From positions 1 to 14,360 of the forward strand of contig JANMDM010000287.1 of the NCBI GenBank assembly GCA_031376305.1: DNA of 14,360 nt, in the 5' to 3' direction. A model generated the notes under the pieces. The model had not been told where the DNA came from. It was given only the letters and a program-made list of their open reading frames with translations, and ran no database searches. Position 1 is the stretch's first letter, and each line of letters begins with the position of its first letter. Of this stretch, positions 6,873 through 14,360 are shown one piece after another. The stretch comes from TMP-24 sp031376305. GTDB taxonomy: Bacteria > Pseudomonadota > Alphaproteobacteria > Rhodobacterales > Rhodobacteraceae. The translations under genes and the position numbers were made by a program.

Positions 6873-7077
6873 CTTTTTGAACTCAACACTTTGTGCGGAC
6901 AGTTGGCGGCACCATGCCAAGCTCCGCGCCAACAGTCGAGCCATCACGTGTGAGACGCCAATACGCTGGAGCCCGGGATTGAGGCGGGCAAGGCAGACAA
7001 GGCCCGCCGGATTTCAGTTGCCAGTCAAATGCCCCACAGCCTATTGCTTGCCGGTGCAACAACTCCGAGCGCCGCCG

Positions 7078-7572
7078 ATGGAAACTGTCACCCCGGGACC
7101 AAACCAAAGCCGCGCTTTCCGGGATGCTTTGGGACGCTATGCAACGGGGGTGACGGTGGTGACCGCCACCGGTCCGGCGGGGCCTGTCGCCATCACAGCC
7201 AACAGTTTCACCGCCGTTTCGCTGGAACCGCCCTTGGTCCTGTGGTGCCCGGCCAAGCGCTCGTCCCGATTTCAGCTGCTGACCTCCGCCGAGTATTTTG
7301 CCATCCATATTTTGGCGGCGGATCAACTTGAGCTTTGTCAGAGGTTCGCGCGCGCCGGCAGCGACTTTACCGGGATTGACACCAAACTGACCCCGGAAGG
7401 CGCACCGCTCTTGCCCGGCGTTCTGGCGCGGTTCGACTGCAAAGCCCACGCCTGCCATGATGGCGGCGATCACGCGATCCAGGTTGGGCGGGTCTTGCGT
7501 GCCAGCTTTCGCGACGGCGCGCCGCTGTTGTTCTGGGGGGCGCTTTACGGCGACTTTCTCAAGCATGACTAA
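7078..7572 (+). CDS. Flavin reductase-like (FMN-binding split barrel) protein
   Basis: A 164-residue protein of the flavin reductase-like domain family (HpaC/DIM6/NTAB group). Typical elements are FRDALGRYATGVTVVTA (14-30), VAITANSFTAVSLEPPLVLWC (37-57, FMN phosphate and isoalloxazine contacts), RFARAGSDFTGI (89-100) and the HDGGDHAIQVGRV strand (127-139, with the conserved GDH). Members use NAD(P)H to reduce free FMN/FAD and usually serve a partner two-component monooxygenase. No monooxygenase gene is in the window, so the partner, if any, lies elsewhere. The start ATG 7078 is chosen because family similarity starts a few residues later; only a weak Shine-Dalgarno (GAG) precedes it. Upstream in-frame starts from 6877 run through the corA promoter region and are not used. 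Confidence 0.88.
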   Translation: METVTPGPNQSRAFRDALGRYATGVTVVTATGPAGPVAITANSFTAVSLEPPLVLWCPAKRSSRFQLLTSAEYFAIHILAADQLELCQRFARAGSDFTGIDTKLTPEGAPLLPGVLARFDCKAHACHDGGDHAIQVGRVLRASFRDGAPLLFWGALYGDFLKHD

Positions 7573-7786
7573 GGCGCACCGACCGGTTTTCACAGTTCCA
7601 ATTCAGGGGGCCTGTGGCGGTCACCACAAGCAGACCAACCATGAAATCGGAACGCCGCGGCATCAGGCGTCAGCATATCGCATTGCTATGCCTGGGCCTC
7701 GGGCTGTAGTCTTCCCAAAGCTCTGAAGCGACAGCATCGACCCTTTACACCCCATGACCCTGCGACCAGATTTGGAGAATGCGCCC

Positions 7787-9102
<1,316 letters not shown>

Positions 9103-9113
9103 GCGGTGGCCCT

Positions 9114-9140
9114 GATATAGCCTCGGGCCTTGGCCGGCAA
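9114..9140 (-). promoter_or_regulatory. Candidate promoter of tRNA-Val
   Basis: On the minus strand TTGCCG (9135-9140) and TATATC (9114-9119) are separated by 15 bases. The -10 is 11 bases upstream of the mature tRNA 5' end, a normal distance for a tRNA with a short leader. The spacer is shorter than ideal. Confidence 0.35.
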
Positions 9141-9208
9141 GGGGCTTGAACGCGCAATCGCGAACTTAGGCCGGCGCGCGGTCTATGCCTGTGGGATGCC
9201 TATGGGCC

Positions 9209-10099
9209 TCAGGACCGGGCGGGTCTGTTGATCAGGATTATCCCGACAGCCACCAGCAGGGCGGACCCGATCAGCGGCAGGCCCACGTGCTCGCCCAGAA
9301 TCAACCAGCCCAAAGCCACCCCAAATATCGGCGTGAGAAAGGAAAAACTGGCCACCGATGCCGCCGGATAAAGCGACAAGAGCCACAGCCAGAACATGAA
9401 CCCCGCCGAAACCACGACCACCCCTTGAAAGGCCAAACCGACCAAATGGATCATTTCTAGATCGCGGATCAGCGGCCCGAACAGCGGTGCCGCCAGAATC
9501 AGGATCGGCGCTGAAACCAATACCTGCCAAAACAGCTGCATCTCGGGGCGGACCTCGCGCAACCGGGTGCCGCGCGCAATCAGCGTGATCGCGGCCCAGC
9601 ACCATGCCGCAAACAATGCGCAAAAATCGCCCAGCAGACTTGCCTGCCCCTGCCCCGATGAGCGGTCGAGAATCGCCCAGCTCACCCCGGTAAAGGCCAA
9701 AGCCAGACCTATGCCCTTTTTGATGGTCATATGGTCACCCGGCAGCACAAAATGCGCGCCCAGCGCCAGCCAGACCGGCATCGAGTAAAGGATGATCGAG
9801 GTTCGGGTGACGCTGGTCAGATCCAGCGCCGTGAACAGCCCCAGGAACTCCAACGCAAAGGCGACCCCGGCCAGAAACCCCGGCACCGCATAGCGCCGCT
9901 CAAGCCGCACCGGCCGCCGTCTGAACTGCATCCACAAGGCCAGACATAGGACAGCAATGGCCGAGCGGACCCCGGCAAAGAACACCGGCTGAATGCCCTG
10001 ATTGACAAATTTGATGATGATCTGATTGAAGGCCAGAAAGATCGCAAACCCGGTCAGGGAAACCGCTCCGAAGGTATCCATACGGTCTTTGCGCTGCAC
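9209..10099 (-). CDS. EamA/DMT-family membrane permease
   Basis: A 296-residue drug/metabolite transporter protein. It has about ten hydrophobic segments arranged as two EamA repeats (roughly 10-140 and 150-290). Family-typical stretches include PVFFAGVRSAIAVLCLALW (38-56), TSVTRTSIILYSMPVWLAL near residue 100, and VASFSFLTPIFGVALGWLILGE near residue 260 at the second-repeat signature. Substrates of this family range from amino acids to nucleosides and cannot be predicted. The start is taken as GTG 10099 because GGAG lies seven bases upstream. The in-frame ATG at 10081 (MDTFGAVS) has no nearby ribosome site but would lose only six residues. A decayed second copy of this 5' end lies at about 10765-10847. 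The 3' end is 106 bases from the tRNA-Val gene on the same strand. Confidence 0.9.
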   Translation of the reverse strand: MQRKDRMDTFGAVSLTGFAIFLAFNQIIIKFVNQGIQPVFFAGVRSAIAVLCLALWMQFRRRPVRLERRYAVPGFLAGVAFALEFLGLFTALDLTSVTRTSIILYSMPVWLALGAHFVLPGDHMTIKKGIGLALAFTGVSWAILDRSSGQGQASLLGDFCALFAAWCWAAITLIARGTRLREVRPEMQLFWQVLVSAPILILAAPLFGPLIRDLEMIHLVGLAFQGVVVVSAGFMFWLWLLSLYPAASVASFSFLTPIFGVALGWLILGEHVGLPLIGSALLVAVGIILINRPARS

Positions 10100-10269
10100 T
10101 GTTTCACTCCGTCAAGGCTGGCCAGACCGGATACGGGCGCTGACGGGAAGTCAAGGGCGGCACAGCCGCAGATTTTGGCGCCCGCAAGCGCAGACCCAGC
10201 TCTCCGGCGTTCGCCCCCGCAACCGAACGGACAGAACCCCCGCTACGGGCGCTTGCCTCGCCGCAGACA

Positions 10270-10325
10270 CCAACCGGAGGTCAGACACCCGGCACCGTGC
10301 GGGTGGCCAACCGGAGTGTCAGACC
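10270..10325 (+). repeat. Pair of short direct repeats
   Basis: CCAACCGGAGGTCAGACAC (10270-10288) recurs as CCAACCGGAGTGTCAGACC at 10307-10325, 37 bases later; the shared core is CCAACCGGAG plus TCAGAC. The second copy runs into the 3' end of the 73-codon ORF. Function unknown. Confidence 0.45.
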
Positions 10326-10540
10326 GGCATGTTGTCCCAGAGGCTGTCGTCGTTCACGTCGACGGGCATGGAGGGACGCCAGGGGCCGGGGCTGACAGTT
10401 TCGCGGACCGGACGGGCGGTCTCATCGCCGGGCGCTATTCTGGCGCGTAGAGCACGTTTCAGTTCCTCCACCCTCTCGGGGTGGGCGACGGCATCATCCA
10501 AGATGATGTCGATCAGATCGACAAACTTATGTTGGCTCAA
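10319..10540 (-). CDS. Hypothetical 73-residue acidic protein with TTG start
   Basis: I do not recognise this protein. It begins MSQHKFVDLIDIILDDAVAH and continues with a charged helix (PERVEELKRALRARI, about 21-35). A proline-rich, low-structure middle follows (about 36-58), and it ends in the acidic tail VDVNDDSLWDNMPV. There is no signal peptide or membrane segment. The start is TTG at 10540, supported by a strong GGGGAGGA ribosome site four to five bases upstream; the nearer ATG is out of frame and stops at once. A helix-plus-tail layout suits a small protein-binding partner, but that is a guess. It lies between the permease gene and the decayed duplicate of the permease start. The 219 bases between its stop and the permease start hold two short direct repeats but no gene I can support. 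Confidence 0.5.
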   Translation of the reverse strand: MSQHKFVDLIDIILDDAVAHPERVEELKRALRARIAPGDETARPVRETVSPGPWRPSMPVDVNDDSLWDNMPV

Positions 10541-10609
10541 GGCATCCTCCCCAGGATTTCGGGGGCACAGCGCAAGGGCGAGTGATACTCCGCGCCGCCG
10601 TGCGCAACT

Positions 10610-10847
10610 CTAGCACGACAAGCGCGATTCCTTTTGATAGGAAGCCCGGCCAAATCGTCGCGGCGCGGCTTCAGGCGGAACGCCGCCGATGGGCCACCGG
10701 GGTCTTGGGGAAACCGCTGGGAAATCCCCGTCACAATTGCAGGAACGAGTGCCGCGGGCGCAAACCGAGCCGATGGCATCCATGCGGTCTATGCGCTGCA
10801 TATCTCACGCCGCTCCGGCTGGCCGGACCCGATACCGGGCGAGCGGG
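10610..10847 (-). pseudogene. Decayed second copy of the EamA permease gene start
   Basis: Bases 10765-10847 resemble 10059-10146, the start and leader of the neighbouring permease gene, at roughly 75-80% by eye. On the minus strand the copy has GGAG and then ATGCAGCGCATAGACCGC, encoding MQRIDRMDAIGSV against MQRKDRMDTFGAV in the intact gene. Likeness ends abruptly after that. The frame runs on to about 10610 as RGTRSCNCDGDFPAVSP and similar sequence, which is not membrane-like. This looks like the start of a lost paralogue or a partial duplication. Together with 10541-10764, where I see no gene, it fills the 311 bases between the small ORF and the HD-hydrolase gene. It may also serve as the 3' region of the HD gene, since several GC-rich inverted repeats occur here. 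Confidence 0.6.
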
Positions 10848-10851
10848 GGCA

Positions 10852-11412
10852 TCAAGCGCCAGTATCAACCTTGCGGCGGCCGGAACCGATCTGCTCGCGC
10901 GAGGTCCGCGTCACCTGCCTGAAACGGGCGAGCGCCGCGTCCGAAAGACCATTCAGCCCCGCGACCACCGTCTCAGCCCAGTCCAGATAGGCAAGACGGC
11001 GTGCCATCGACCAATAACGCGGCGGCGTTGCCCCGACGGAGCGCACGTTGCTGATTTTATCGCAGAGCTTCACCAAAGCCGCGTCGGCGCTCTTGGCCGC
11101 AGCCCCCGCAATCTGAAGCCGCTTGCGCTCCGCTTTGGGCAGGGTTTTGTCATCGGTCAGCTCGGCCACGATGGCGGCCACCGACGGGCCGAAGTCCACC
11201 GTGATCTCCGCCAGACTGGTCGGCGGGCAATCTTCGACAGTGTCATGCAGCCAGCCGGCCGCCACAGCTTCGGATCTGCCGCCGAATTCGGACACCAAAT
11301 CCGCCACTTCGGCGGGATGGCTGATGTAAGGGTTTCGCGCAGCATCCTTGCGGAACTGTCCGGCGTGGCGGGCAATGGCAAAGGCGCGGGCCTTTTCGAT
11401 CAAGTCATTCAT
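10852..11412 (-). CDS. Stand-alone HD-domain hydrolase, MESH1/SpoT-like (small alarmone hydrolase)
   Basis: A 186-residue single-domain protein. It carries all the metal and substrate positions of the (p)ppGpp-hydrolase HD fold: RHAGQFRKD (15-23), NPYISHPAEVA (27-37, His32), GWLHDTVEDCPPT (53-65, His56-Asp57 and Glu60-Asp61), AELTDDKTLPKAERK (83-97) and LVKLCDKISNVRSV (113-126, Asp118, Asn122). These match the MESH1 pattern H/HD/ED/D..N at nearly the same spacing, and no synthetase, TGS or ACT domain follows. The likely role is hydrolysis of the alarmone ppGpp, releasing pyrophosphate (Mn2+-dependent); animal MESH1 also acts on NADPH. The start is ATG 11412, with AAGGA nine bases upstream; the ATG at 11430 would place that ribosome site inside the coding region. 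A 10-pair hairpin precedes the gene. Confidence 0.85.
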   Translation of the reverse strand: MNDLIEKARAFAIARHAGQFRKDAARNPYISHPAEVADLVSEFGGRSEAVAAGWLHDTVEDCPPTSLAEITVDFGPSVAAIVAELTDDKTLPKAERKRLQIAGAAAKSADAALVKLCDKISNVRSVGATPPRYWSMARRLAYLDWAETVVAGLNGLSDAALARFRQVTRTSREQIGSGRRKVDTGA

Positions 11413-11453
11413 GATTGCATGTCCTTTCATGCGTTGATCCGCCAGCAGGCCGG

Positions 11454-11479
11454 TCGCCCCGCAACGAGCTGCGGGGCGA
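11454..11479. other. Perfect 10-pair GC-rich hairpin upstream of the HD-hydrolase gene
   Basis: TCGCCCCGCA-ACGAGC-TGCGGGGCGA is a perfect stem of ten pairs with a six-base loop. It lies about 40 bases upstream of the HD-hydrolase start and is not followed by a T-run on either strand, so it is not a standard terminator. It may be a leader structure of the HD mRNA or a protein-binding site. The rest of 11413-11588 shows no gene. Confidence 0.55.
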
Positions 11480-11588
11480 CAGACTAAAGCTCAGGGATCA
11501 TATCTGGGAAAATGGGCAGCTTAGGCATCAGCCTTTACGCTCCCGCCACCAGAATGACAGGACTTCGGCGTCGGTCAAGCCCTTTGGC

Positions 11589-11621
11589 AAAGAAAAAGGG
11601 CCGCACCCTCTGGCGCGGCCC
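11589..11621 (-). terminator. Rho-independent terminator of tig
   Basis: On the minus strand GGGCCGC / GCGGCCC (arms 11615-11621 and 11598-11604) enclose a ten-base loop and are followed by TTTTTCTTT. It sits 22 bases past the tig stop, the textbook arrangement. Confidence 0.85.
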
Positions 11622-11643
11622 CGTTCGCAACTTCAGATCAGAA

Positions 11644-12978
11644 TCAAAGCTCGTCCAGCGCCTCGACGGCCTTTTGAAGCTTTTCCTTCGACACTTGCTT
11701 CTCGGTTACCTTGGCACCGGCGAAGATGTGATCGACGACCTTGTCTTCAAAGATCGGCGCGCGCAACTGCTGCTGCATCTGCGGATTCTTTTGCACGAAC
11801 TCGAAGAACGCCCGTTCCTGCCCCGGATACTGACGCGCCTGCATCATCACCGCCTGGGTCATTTCGGCGTCGGAAACCTCGATCTTCTGCACGCGGCCAA
11901 GTTCGGCCAGTACCAGACCCAGGCGGACGCGACGTTCGGCCAGTTTCTTATGCTCATCCGTGGTTTCGATCGAACCGTGGTTATGGCCTTGGTGCTCCGG
12001 ATTCTCGTCATGCCACAACTGATGGGCAATCTGGCTGGCTTCGGCATCAACCAGACTTGGCGGCAGCTCGAACTTCACCAGACCGTCAAGCTGATCCAGC
12101 AAAGCGCGTTTCATGACCGCGCGCGCGGCGCCGGAATATTCAGCCTCCAGACGCTCGGCCACCTGGGCTTTCAGCGCGTCCAGACTGTCGGAGCCAAATT
12201 TCTTGGCCAGCTCGTCGTCGATCTCGGCGGCTTTCGGGCCGTTGACCGATTTCACCGTACACGCAAAGATTGCCGCCTTACCGGCCAAATTCTTGGCACC
12301 GTAAGCTTCCGGGAAGGTCACATTGACGGCAACCTCATCGCCGGCTTTGGTGCCGACCAGTTGCGCTTCAAACCCCGGAATGAAGGAGTTGGACCCCAGC
12401 ACCAGCGGATAGTCTTCGCCCGCACCACCCTCGAAAGCCACTCCGTCAACTTTACCCAGAAAGTCGATGACCACCTGATCGCCGTCCTTTGCCTTCGCGC
12501 CTTTTTTACGCTCTTCAAACGACTGCGCCGATTTGGAAAGGTTTTCCAAAGCCTCAGCCACGGCCTTTTCCTCGGCCTTGACGATCAGCTTCTCAACCTT
12601 GACCTTGGACACGTCGACGGCCGGAATCTCGGGCAGCGCTTCGTAGGTCATCTCGACCACGACATCGGCGCCTTCTTTCCAGGTCTCACCGTTTTGCATC
12701 TCGACCTTGGGCTGCATCGCCGGACGGTCGCCGGTGGCTGCGAAATGCGACTTCATCGCGCCGTCGATGGCGTCTTGCATGGCATCGCCCATCACGCGCT
12801 GGCCGTGCTGTTTGCGCAGCATCGCCATCGGCACCTTGCCCTTGCGAAAGCCCTTAATCTCGATCTCGGGCTGCGCTTCAAGCAGTTTCTCGGTGACTTT
12901 CGCGTCAAGCTCAGCCGCCGACACAGTGATCGTGTAGCCGCGCTTCAGTCCGTCTTTCAGGGTCTCAGTGACCTGCAT
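11644..12978 (-). CDS. tig: Trigger factor, ribosome-associated chaperone and prolyl isomerase
   Basis: A 444-residue protein of standard length and domain order. The N-terminal ribosome-binding domain contains the signature GFRKGKVP (43-50) that contacts L23 at the tunnel exit. An FKBP-type PPIase domain (about 155-245) shows DGDQVVIDFLGKVDG, LVLGSNSFIPGFEAQLVG and EAYGAKNLAGKAAIF. The C-terminal helical chaperone arms follow and end KEKLQKAVEALDEL. It binds nascent chains on the ribosome in the cytosol. The start ATG 12978 has a GAGG/GAAGGA purine tract just upstream. The gene follows tRNA-Leu on the same strand by 20 bases, so the two may share a transcript, and an intrinsic terminator closes it. 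The long open frame on the opposite strand is a shadow. Confidence 0.97.
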   Translation of the reverse strand: MQVTETLKDGLKRGYTITVSAAELDAKVTEKLLEAQPEIEIKGFRKGKVPMAMLRKQHGQRVMGDAMQDAIDGAMKSHFAATGDRPAMQPKVEMQNGETWKEGADVVVEMTYEALPEIPAVDVSKVKVEKLIVKAEEKAVAEALENLSKSAQSFEERKKGAKAKDGDQVVIDFLGKVDGVAFEGGAGEDYPLVLGSNSFIPGFEAQLVGTKAGDEVAVNVTFPEAYGAKNLAGKAAIFACTVKSVNGPKAAEIDDELAKKFGSDSLDALKAQVAERLEAEYSGAARAVMKRALLDQLDGLVKFELPPSLVDAEASQIAHQLWHDENPEHQGHNHGSIETTDEHKKLAERRVRLGLVLAELGRVQKIEVSDAEMTQAVMMQARQYPGQERAFFEFVQKNPQMQQQLRAPIFEDKVVDHIFAGAKVTEKQVSKEKLQKAVEALDEL

Positions 12979-12998
12979 TCCTTCGTCCTCTTTCCTAT

Positions 12999-13083
12999 TG
13001 GTGCGGGTGGAGGGACTTGAACCCCCACGCCGTTAGGCGCCAGAACCTAAATCTGGTGCGTCTGCCAATTTCGCCACACCCGC
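12999..13083 (-). tRNA. tRNA-Leu (anticodon UAG)
   Basis: The minus strand gives acceptor arm GCGGGTG/CACCCGC, a type II D-arm (TGGCGAAATTGGCAGACGCA) and the anticodon arm CCAGA-TTTAGGT-TCTGG with anticodon TAG (leucine, CUA codon). A long variable arm (CGCCTAACGGCG) and a T-arm with GGTTCAAGTCC follow, with discriminator A and encoded CCA. Length is 85 with CCA; the long variable arm confirms a leucine-type tRNA. tig follows after 20 bases. Confidence 0.97.
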
Positions 13084-13262
13084 AAAACCAAGAAAACGGC
13101 CCCGGAACAGGTCCGCCCCCAAATCCGGGCCCTTCTAGCAAGAAGGAAAGAGCGATGCGAGGGGAAAAATGTGAAAGCCGCCGCCGTGGAATCCCCGCGC
13201 CGTTAACGCATTTTTGCCACATTTCCCCTGACAAATGGTCGAACCACGATGGGGAGACCAAA

Positions 13263-13775
13263 ATGCTGATGCAATCCGAAGGCCAGATGCTTGGCGCCGT
13301 AACCGCCGTTCATCTGGCGTCCCGCAGCAAAGGCATCGCTTCGGGCACGGTCGTGGCCACCCTTGACGGCTATTTGCCGGTGGATTTCCTCTCGCCCGGC
13401 GACCGGGTGGTGACGCGCGACGGCATGCGGGTGATCCGCGCCGTTCAGGTGCAGCGGTTTACTGGCCCCGCCGTACGGATATCGGCGTCAGCCCTGGGGC
13501 ATGACCGCCCCGAACAGGATCTGACCCTGCCCTGCGACACGCTGGTGTTGCTGCGCGACTGGCGCGCGCAGGCGATCTACGGTCAGGATCAGGCGCTGGT
13601 ACCGGTCGAGCGGATGGTGGACGGCGAATATGTGGTGCAGGAAACCGTCACCGGTCTGCGGCTTTTCGAATTGTTGTTTGATGCCCCGCAGATCGTCTAT
13701 GCCGAAGGGGTCGAGCTGTTTTGCAACGGTGTGACGGCGGATGTCGGCACCGAGGCGGCGGCAGACAGCCTTTAG
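13263..13775 (+). CDS. Hint-fold (Hint_2-like) domain protein lacking catalytic residues
   Basis: A 170-residue protein whose central region follows the Hint_2 pattern of alphaproteobacterial hedgehog/intein-like proteins. GTVVATLDGYLPVDFLSPGDRVVTRDG (28-54) matches 'CF..GT.I.T..G...Ve.L..GD.V.T.D.G'. PAVRISASALGHDRPEQDLTLP, ALVPVERMVDGEYV and IVYAEGVEL (144-152) follow in order. The self-processing residues are missing: the usual Cys before x-x-x-GT is Gly24 (GIASGT), and the 'SPxH' His is Asp92 (LPCD). Protein splicing or cleavage is therefore not expected. Start ATG 13263 has GGAG six bases upstream. An in-frame ATG at 13155, with AAGGA seven bases upstream, would add a 36-residue basic segment and cannot be excluded. 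The stop lies four bases from the convergent nnr stop. Biological role unknown. Confidence 0.72.
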   Translation: MLMQSEGQMLGAVTAVHLASRSKGIASGTVVATLDGYLPVDFLSPGDRVVTRDGMRVIRAVQVQRFTGPAVRISASALGHDRPEQDLTLPCDTLVLLRDWRAQAIYGQDQALVPVERMVDGEYVVQETVTGLRLFELLFDAPQIVYAEGVELFCNGVTADVGTEAAADSL

Positions 13776-13779
13776 CCGC

Positions 13780-14360
13780 TCATACCCCCAAAGCCCTGAA
13801 CACCGCCGGTAGCTGTTCGGCCAGATCTTCGGCAATCAAACCGGGGCCGAAAGTTCGCGCGCATTCGACATGCAGCCAGGCGGCGGTCTCGGCGGCCTGC
13901 ATCGGTGCTATGCCCCGCGCCAGAAGTCCGGTGATGAACCCGGCCAGCACATCGCCCGATCCCGCCGTGGCCAGCCAGGGAGCGGCGCGGTCGTAATGGG
14001 CGGAGTTGATCGAACAGCGGCCCATGGGGTCGGCGATCACCGTGTCGGGGCCTTTGTAAAGCACCACGCAACCTGCGCGTTTCGCCGCCTCGCGGGTGGC
14101 GTCGACCTTGGAATAGGCGGGGCCTGTGGTGGCGGGGGCGTTTAGTTTTTCGGCAATGTCAGGGAAAAGACGGGCGAATTCGCCGGCGTGGGGGGTGAGG
14201 ACGCAGCGGTCATGGAGTGCGCCGAAGAGCGCCGGGTCGCGGGCGAGAAGCGTCAGTGCGTCGGCGTCGAGGACGGTGGGGCGCGGCGCCCCCCGCCCCT
14301 CTCCCCTCCCCACGAGGGGGAGGGGAAGTGCTTCATCCCCCACCGTTCCGCCCCTTGCTG
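13780..14360 (-). CDS. nnr: NAD(P)H-hydrate dehydratase domain of Nnr (partial, C-terminal)
   Basis: The frame is open from the window edge; about 193 residues are visible. Family motifs are RPTVLDADALTLLAR (start of the ribokinase-like core), RCVLTPHAGEFARLFP, CVVLYKGPDTVIADPMG, PWLATAGSGDVLAGFITGLLARG (the nucleotide-binding GSGD with catalytic Asp) and the AAWLHVECARTFGPGLIAEDL helix. The enzyme repairs damaged NADHX/NADPHX by ADP- or ATP-dependent dehydration; in most bacteria an epimerase domain (NnrE) is fused upstream, outside this window. Odd point: the stretch before RPTVLD reads GDEALPLPLVGRGEGRGAP, encoded by a GC-rich palindromic repeat (about 14289-14345), where family members have an ordinary helix. 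The gene may be interrupted or have gained an in-frame insert. Confidence 0.85.
   Translation of the reverse strand, partial: ARGGTVGDEALPLPLVGRGEGRGAPRPTVLDADALTLLARDPALFGALHDRCVLTPHAGEFARLFPDIAEKLNAPATTGPAYSKVDATREAAKRAGCVVLYKGPDTVIADPMGRCSINSAHYDRAAPWLATAGSGDVLAGFITGLLARGIAPMQAAETAAWLHVECARTFGPGLIAEDLAEQLPAVFRALGV
14289..14345. repeat. GC-rich palindromic repeat inside nnr
   Basis: CCCCTCCCC (14303-14311), a five-base spacer and GGGGAGGGG (14317-14325) make a nine-pair perfect stem, extended by one T-A pair. It is embedded in a C/G-homopolymeric stretch with a CTTCATCCCCCACCG flank. The type (CCCTCCCC..GGGGAGGG) is familiar as dispersed intergenic repeats in many proteobacteria. Here it is inside coding sequence and read in frame. 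Confidence 0.65.

Noticed and set aside
7641..7709. A 22-codon ORF (MKSERRGIRRQHIALLCLGLGL) that looks like the start of a signal peptide
   Set aside because: No Shine-Dalgarno and far too short to judge; may be a leader or a fragment but unsupported.
10537..10779. An 80-codon minus-strand ORF beside the decayed permease start
   Set aside because: It overlaps the duplicated segment in another frame and shows no membrane pattern; I considered it as a fused permease C-terminus but the likeness was too weak.
11512..13020. A 502-codon open frame on the plus strand
   Set aside because: It is fully antisense to tig, which has complete family motifs, and its translation (Leu/Gly/His-rich) resembles nothing; long antisense frames are common in GC-rich coding DNA.
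13203..13216. A TTAAC-containing stretch as a CtrA-type binding site
   Set aside because: Only one half of the TTAA-N7-TTAA pattern is present.

Overview
The window is a GC-rich stretch of alphaproteobacterial chromosome, most probably from the Rhodobacterales (Rhodobacter/Paracoccus/Ruegeria-like). The evidence is the gene content: a ccmI tail followed by ruvX and a DUF1289 gene, a tRNA-Leu(UAG) just ahead of tig, Hint_2-type and GSCFA proteins, and short CTCCGGCGGGGATATTTGG-type intergenic repeats that I remember as common in that order. Most of it is ordinary core genome with small accessory or decaying patches between genes. I identified everything by reading motifs; no database search was run.

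Layout, left to right. 1-1038 (+): the end of ccmI (cytochrome c maturation), ruvX and a small DUF1289 Cys protein, chained by ATGA/GTGA stop-start overlaps. 1054-2639 (-): a TauE/SafE (TSUP) anion exporter whose stop overlaps the start of a PhyH-like Fe(II)/2-oxoglutarate oxygenase. Divergent from it at 2735-3091 (+) is an ArsR-type repressor with a perfect inverted repeat over its own start codon. An SRPBCC gene that should follow it is reduced to an internal-deletion scar. 3277-4275 (-): dusA. 4409-5625 (+): aroQ and an HpcH/HpaI aldolase. 5913-6872 (-): corA. 7078-7572 (+): a flavin-reductase-like protein. 7787-9070 (+): a GSCFA protein whose last codons run antisense into tRNA-Val(UAC).

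9209-10099 (-): an EamA-type (DMT) permease. About 0.7 kb further on lies a decayed second copy of its 5' end (around 10765-10847). Between the two is a 73-residue orphan ORF with a TTG start. 10852-11412 (-): a stand-alone MESH1/SpoT-type HD hydrolase, preceded by a strong hairpin. 11644-13083 (-): tRNA-Leu(UAG) and tig, closed by a clear intrinsic terminator. 13263-13775 (+): a Hint-fold protein without the catalytic residues. It converges with the C-terminal kinase-like domain of Nnr (13780 to the edge, -), whose reading frame carries an in-frame GC-rich palindromic repeat.

The genes do not form one pathway. The most system-like unit is the ArsR / TSUP / PhyH-oxygenase divergon at 1054-3218: one exporter and one oxygenase translationally coupled, probably controlled by the neighbouring repressor. 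The second theme is decay and repeat traffic: the SRPBCC scar, the permease-start duplication, and the palindrome inside nnr.
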